Below the pieces are notes generated by a model, which was not told the origin of the DNA, did no database searches, and was given only the letters and a program-made list of their open reading frames with translations. A stretch of DNA of 64,000 bases from Hemibagrus wyckioides (lineage: Eukaryota > Chordata > Actinopteri > Siluriformes > Bagridae): assembly GCF_019097595.1 (NCBI RefSeq), contig NC_080731.1, positions 16,758,071 through 16,822,070 of the forward strand. The letters are read 5' to 3'. Below, piece after piece: positions 60,120-64,000 of the stretch (position 1 is its first letter; every line of letters starts with the position of its first letter). Made by a program: the position numbers and the translations under genes.

Positions 60120-61110
60120 TTAAAAACAAGAACCTTCAAGGGTTCTGCAATGGATTATTTATGGATTCTTAGATCTACTTGGAACTCTGTCTGACAGGGA
60201 AGCAGTGAGTTGCTTCAACGGAGTTGATTCCTCCAGAGAGACAACCAAAGAACCTTGTAGATTTAAAAGAAAGTTTTTGCCGTCTGAGGGAAAGAAAATG
60301 TTTGATAGTTCTTCAAAGGGTTCTTCCTACAGCTTCCTACAAGAGATCTACCTGGACCACTCTTTGATAAGGCAGCTCTCCCTTTCTTCATGTCTAGAAA
60401 CTCTAGAAGGTTCTCACAGAGAGACACCCAAAGAACCTCTGGTTGTAGATTTAAAGGTGAAAAAAAGAAGCTTCAAATGTTCGTAGGGATCATTTTTTTA
60501 AAATGATAAAAGAGTTCTAATCAGACCTCTGTATAATAGGGAAGCACTTGGTTATAGGGTTCTCCACATATCCTTTAAAGGTTACCCCAGAGAGAGATCC
60601 GAATAACCTCTGGTTGTAGATTTGAAGAAGCTGTTTGAAATAAATCAGTAAATGGTTCTTCAATGGCTGGTAGGATAGTTAAGGGCCTCACAAAGAACTG
60701 TGCAACCCTTAACGATAGGGAAGCGTTCAGTTTTAGGGTTCTCCATGCAACCTTTACAGATTCCCGCAGAGGTGCCAATCAAAACCCTTGAGGATTGGTG
60801 GAAAAGAACTTTCAAAGGCTCTTCAAGAATTCTTAGGATAACTAAAGGGTTCTTCTAATTAGACCTCTGTATGATCAGAAACACTCAGCTGGAGGGCTGT
60901 CTATACTACCTTCAGGGGTTACCCAAAGTCAACAACCCACACAATTTGAAGAAAGTGTTTGAAAAAAAAAAAAAGAGGTTCTTCAGCGGGTCTTAGGATA
61001 GATAAGAGCATTTAGCCTCTTAAAAAAAATTGTACCCCTTAATCAGGTTCCTCCAGAAGGACATTCAAAGAACCTTAAGGTTTGTAGGTCTTTGAAAACG
61101 TAATGGTTAT
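60120..61110. repeat. Degenerate tandem repeat with a unit of about 168 bp, about six copies
   Basis: Each unit contains GGTTCTTCAA-type text, TCTTAGGATAG, TAATCAGACCTCTGTATGAT, AGGGAAGCACTTGGTTATAG, GGTTCTCCA, CCAGAGAGAGACCC and AAAGAACCTCTGGTTGTAGA. The GGTTCTTCA anchor recurs at about 60309, 60475 (decayed), 60653, 60817 and 60977, so spacing is about 160-178 bp. Copies differ by many substitutions and small indels. The array is old. Confidence 0.85.
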
Positions 61111-62158
61111 TTGGATAAGCTGCTCCGAATCCTTGTTTCTTCCTTGGACTAAATAATGAAATAAAACTACAATACATAATTAACACAAAATGACAACACA
61201 AAAGATAACAAAAAGAAAAAAATCCTTAATTGATTAATGAGATAAAAAAAAAAAACCTCAGTGGAAGTATTGCAGTGGGAGCCGTTTGTGTAGAATTGCT
61301 GATTATTTGCAATTATTTTGACTTAAGGTTTGTATTTCTGGTGAGAATATTCGCTCCAATAGTTATGCAATTACTTTAGTCTATTTAGCCTAATGGACCT
61401 TTGGGGATTGTGATCATTAGCATATTTAGGTGTCTTGGCCAAGTCATGAAACTTTATGATCTTGAAAGTGCCTCAAACCGTTTACAGGAATTTTTATAGT
61501 ATATAGGAAACACTGACACAAATTTGGTTGCATTTGTTCCTCTTAAAACAATCCAGATGAAACTCACACAATCCAATTTTCAAAGTGACATGAAAAAAAT
61601 TAACCTCTTAAGCAATCCCACAGATTTATAGATAATTAATCTGGGGCATGAATGCAATCCCAGGCTTAATTATCTGTCCAACATCAGGGAGTTTTTTTAC
61701 TTGCGAGCTCTTCTATCATCTGAATTTCAGCAATGTATATTAAAAGTAGGGATGTATAACGATGATGGTCTCACATACTCCTGATTTACTCGAACTCTTG
61801 TCACTCATAACGTGGAGCTACTCCATGACGTAAGCCTAGTGCATACTGTTACGCTAATGAACAGACAACAGGAAACGACAGCAACCTGGATCTCGATTAA
61901 TGATGGCAATCAAAGCGAAGCAGATTGCAAACTGTGAAAACATCAAGAGAAGGAAGTGTGGCATTTATATATTATGCTGTGCGTTGCATGCACACGACAG
62001 CATTTGCATGGAAGCCAGAGAAAACGAGAGACGGCGCATGCTTCCTTTTGCAATTCCCAAGCAGTCGAGGTGCAATTCTCAGCACCTAGCACTCATTTTT
62101 AATGACCAAGCTCACTGATGCTCAGGGCAACTTCCCTCGTGCTCTCTTTTAAAAGGCT

Positions 62159-62159
<1 letters not shown>
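61111..62159 (+). other. trpm3 intron; unique sequence
   Basis: No gene is recognised. An open frame at 61900-62118 has no family resemblance. Confidence 0.4.

Positions 62160-62219
<60 letters not shown>
62160..62219. repeat. (AAT)n microsatellite
   Basis: About 20 perfect AAT units are read directly. Confidence 0.96.
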
Positions 62220-62222
<3 letters not shown>

Positions 62223-62421
62223 TAATTGTGCACATCTGCACTTTAAAGATGGACAATATCACTGCTTCTCAACATCTCATCACCATACTCCACTTCATGA
62301 CCACCCCGTACTGCTGCTATCTGCACCTTGAACATTATTGCACACTACACACTATTCACTTTATATAATTTTATATTTCGTGTAATACAGTTGTGCATTT
62401 TACACTTCCTTATATATAATC

Positions 62422-62426
<5 letters not shown>

Positions 62427-62502
<76 letters not shown>
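62427..62502. repeat. (TA)n microsatellite abutting a Tc1 element
   Basis: About 38 TA dinucleotides run directly into the left terminal repeat of the transposon. A shorter (AT)n of seven to eight units (63510-63525) adjoins its right end. Confidence 0.96.
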
Positions 62503-62505
<3 letters not shown>

Positions 62506-63509
62506 TATATTGCCAAAAGTATTCGCTCACCCATCCAAATAATCAGAATCAGGTGTTCCAATCACTTCCATGGCCACAGGTGTATAAAATCAAGCACCTA
62601 GGCATGCAGACTGTTTTTACAAACATTTGTGAAAGAATGGGTCGCTCTCAGGAGCTCAGTGAATTCCAGCGTGAAACTGTGATATTCAGATTAGCTCAAG
62701 AACAGTGCGCAGAGAGCTTCATGGAATGGGTTTCCATGGCCGAGCAGCTGCATCCAAGCCATACATCACCAAGTGCAATGCAAAGCGTCGGATGCAGTGG
62801 TGTAAAGCACGCTGCCACTGGACTCTAGAGCAGTGGAGACGCGTTCTCTGGAGTGACGAATCGCGCTTCTCCATCTGGCAATCTGATGGACGAGTCTGGG
62901 TTTGGCGGTTGCCAGGAGAACGGTACTTGTCTGACTGCATTGTGCCAAGTGTAAAGTTTGGTGGAGGGGGGATTATGGTGTGGGGTTGTTTTTCAGGAGC
63001 TGGGCTTGGCCCCTTAGTTCCAGTGAAAAGAACTCTGAATGCTTGAGCATACCAAGACATTTTGGACAATTCCATGCTCCCAACTTTGTGGGAACAGTTT
63101 GGAGCTGGCCCCTTCCTCTTCCAACATGACTGTGCACCAGTGCACAAAGCAAGGTCCATAAAGACATGGATGACAGAGTCTGGTGTGGATGAACTTGACT
63201 GGCCTGCACAGAGTCCTGACCTCAACCCGATAGAACACCTTTGGGATGAATTAGAGCGGAGACTGAGAGCCAGGCCTTCTCGTCCAACATCAGTGTGTGA
63301 CCTCACAAATGCGCTTCTGGAAGAATGGTCAAAAATTCCCATAAACACACTCCTAAACCTTGTGGACAGCCTTCCCAGAAGAGTTGAAGCTGTTATAGCT
63401 GCAAAGGGTGGACCGAAGTCATATTGAACCCTATGGATTAGGAATGGGATGTCACTTAAGTTCATATGCGAGTCAAGGCAGGTGAGCAAATACTTTTGGC
63501 AATATAGTG
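62503..63509 (+). mobile_element. Tc1-like DNA transposon, sister of 29460-30591
   Basis: TA (62501-62502 and 63510-63511) flanks terminal repeats CACTATATTGCCAAAAGTAT. The terminal repeats and the catalytic region are almost identical to 29460-30591. Over about 184 shared catalytic-domain codons I count seven differences, one of them a stop. This copy keeps the leader and start codon but has lost the DNA-binding domain between GAAACTGTGATA and TTCAGATTAGCTCAAGAAC. Confidence 0.95.
62637..63427 (+). pseudogene. Tc1 transposase pseudogene lacking its DNA-binding domain
   Basis: ATG 62637 starts [17 protein letters not shown]. The deletion at about 62682-62685 then removes the helix-turn-helix region and shifts the frame. 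From about 62705 the catalytic domain is in frame: [44 protein letters not shown] at 63044-63046 interrupts where the sister has a Ser codon. The frame then continues with [30 protein letters not shown] and VIAAKGGPKSY to a stop at 63425-63427. All three catalytic residues remain, but three lesions block a full-length protein. Confidence 0.94.
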
Positions 63510-63830
63510 TATATATATATATATACTCTATATACACATATACCCTACCCTACTTTATTGTTATTATATTTTATTTATATATATTATTATATTTTATTCT
63601 ATTTTTATTCTATTATATTTTTATTTACATACTGTGAACTTGTTGTTTTTATATTTTATATTTCATATTTTTATATTTTATATTTTTATCCTTGTCCTTT
63701 TTTTCTGTTCTTATTCCTTTTCCTTTCTCCTTTTTCATTGGGTCAATACAAACAGTCATGTAAGCATTTCACTGCATATCATACTGTGTACGATTATGTA
63801 CAGTATGTGACAAATAAAATTTGAATTTGA

Positions 63831-64000
63831 GCAACATAAAAAAATTATAAAAAATCAACACAAGGAATTCATTTTTAGCAGCTAACAGCAACCAACATAG
63901 CCATCTAACATTTAAGACATCCCTGTTAGCTTTACATTATGTACAGTATGTTACTCAATTTTGTATCAGTATGAATTTAGAGTTAGTTAATCTCAATACT
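63831..64000 (+). other. End of window, AT-rich non-coding sequence
   Basis: Nothing is recognised. Confidence 0.4.

Larger units (their letters stand above)
62225..63830 (+). mobile_element. LINE 3' UTR remnant, split by (TA)n and a Tc1 element
   Basis: The left piece (62225-62430) has TGCACATCTGCACTTTAAAG, GACCACCCCGTACTGCTGCT and CTTGAACATTATTGCACACT, typical of the 3' UTR of fish LINEs. The right piece (about 63530-63830) continues with TTTTATATTTT text, TCATGTAAGCATTTCACTGC, and the tail TATGTGACAAATAAAATTTG plus AATTTGA. The Tc1 element 62503-63509 and its flanking (TA)n lie between them, so the Tc1 arrived later. The coding part is absent. Confidence 0.7.

Noticed and set aside
43657..64000. 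Search for the next trpm3 exon (AQKSWIERAF-type start)
   Set aside because: No TGGAT-containing site downstream had the required codons before and after it by eye, so no further exon is claimed.

Overview
This is eukaryotic, vertebrate genomic DNA, almost certainly from a teleost fish; an ostariophysan such as a catfish is possible, but I cannot fix the species. The grounds are the AT-rich, intron-like composition, several degenerate Tc1/mariner transposons of fish type, tRNA-derived SINEs and fish-type LINE 3' ends, very long microsatellites, and two spliced coding exons recognisable as vertebrate trpm3. There is no operon, CRISPR array, rRNA or tRNA gene.

The only host gene I can support is trpm3 (TRPM3 cation channel), on the + strand. 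Two alternative 5' coding exons are visible. One is at 6577-6753 (59 codons, with RGRFSESWKRLSS) and the other at 43540-43656 (39 codons, with [14 protein letters not shown]). Each starts with ATG, ends in phase 0 at a GT donor and is preceded by a CT-rich leader. They correspond to the two known N-terminal forms of vertebrate TRPM3. The common next exon (expected to begin AQKSW) was not found, so the sequence after 43656 is probably intron running out of the window. Everything before 6577 is upstream or 5' intronic DNA.

The remaining sequence, more than 99%, is non-coding and repeat-rich. The Tc1-like elements are at 8792-9914 (+, 3' end lost), 29460-30591 (-), 47779-49014 (+) and 62503-63509 (+, same family as the second). 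There are Tc1 fragments near 50860 and 56735, and probable ones near 4175 and 12728. All the transposases are broken. Foldback elements lie at 16539-16773 (TA target site) and 27580-27775 (hAT-like, about 8-bp target duplication). LINE 3' ends lie at 4660-5052, 17721-18213, 32330-32456 and 62225-63830 (the last interrupted by a Tc1), and an RTE-type LINE end lies at 45895-46399. SINEs lie at 27884-28101, 32485-32785 and 59744-59835.

Tandem repeats are prominent: 25 indel-free 44-bp units at 24541-25640, 68-bp units at 22318-22890, 15-bp units at 57058-57930, units of about 168 bp at 60120-61110, and a GATA/GACA/GATA block at 2674-2825. An 80-bp perfect palindrome lies at 32175-32254. I found no convincing undescribed gene system. 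The best leads are the two-promoter structure of trpm3 with a possible third leader near 59.1-59.5 kb, the perfect palindrome, the 44-bp higher-order array, and two sister Tc1 copies carrying complementary deletions.
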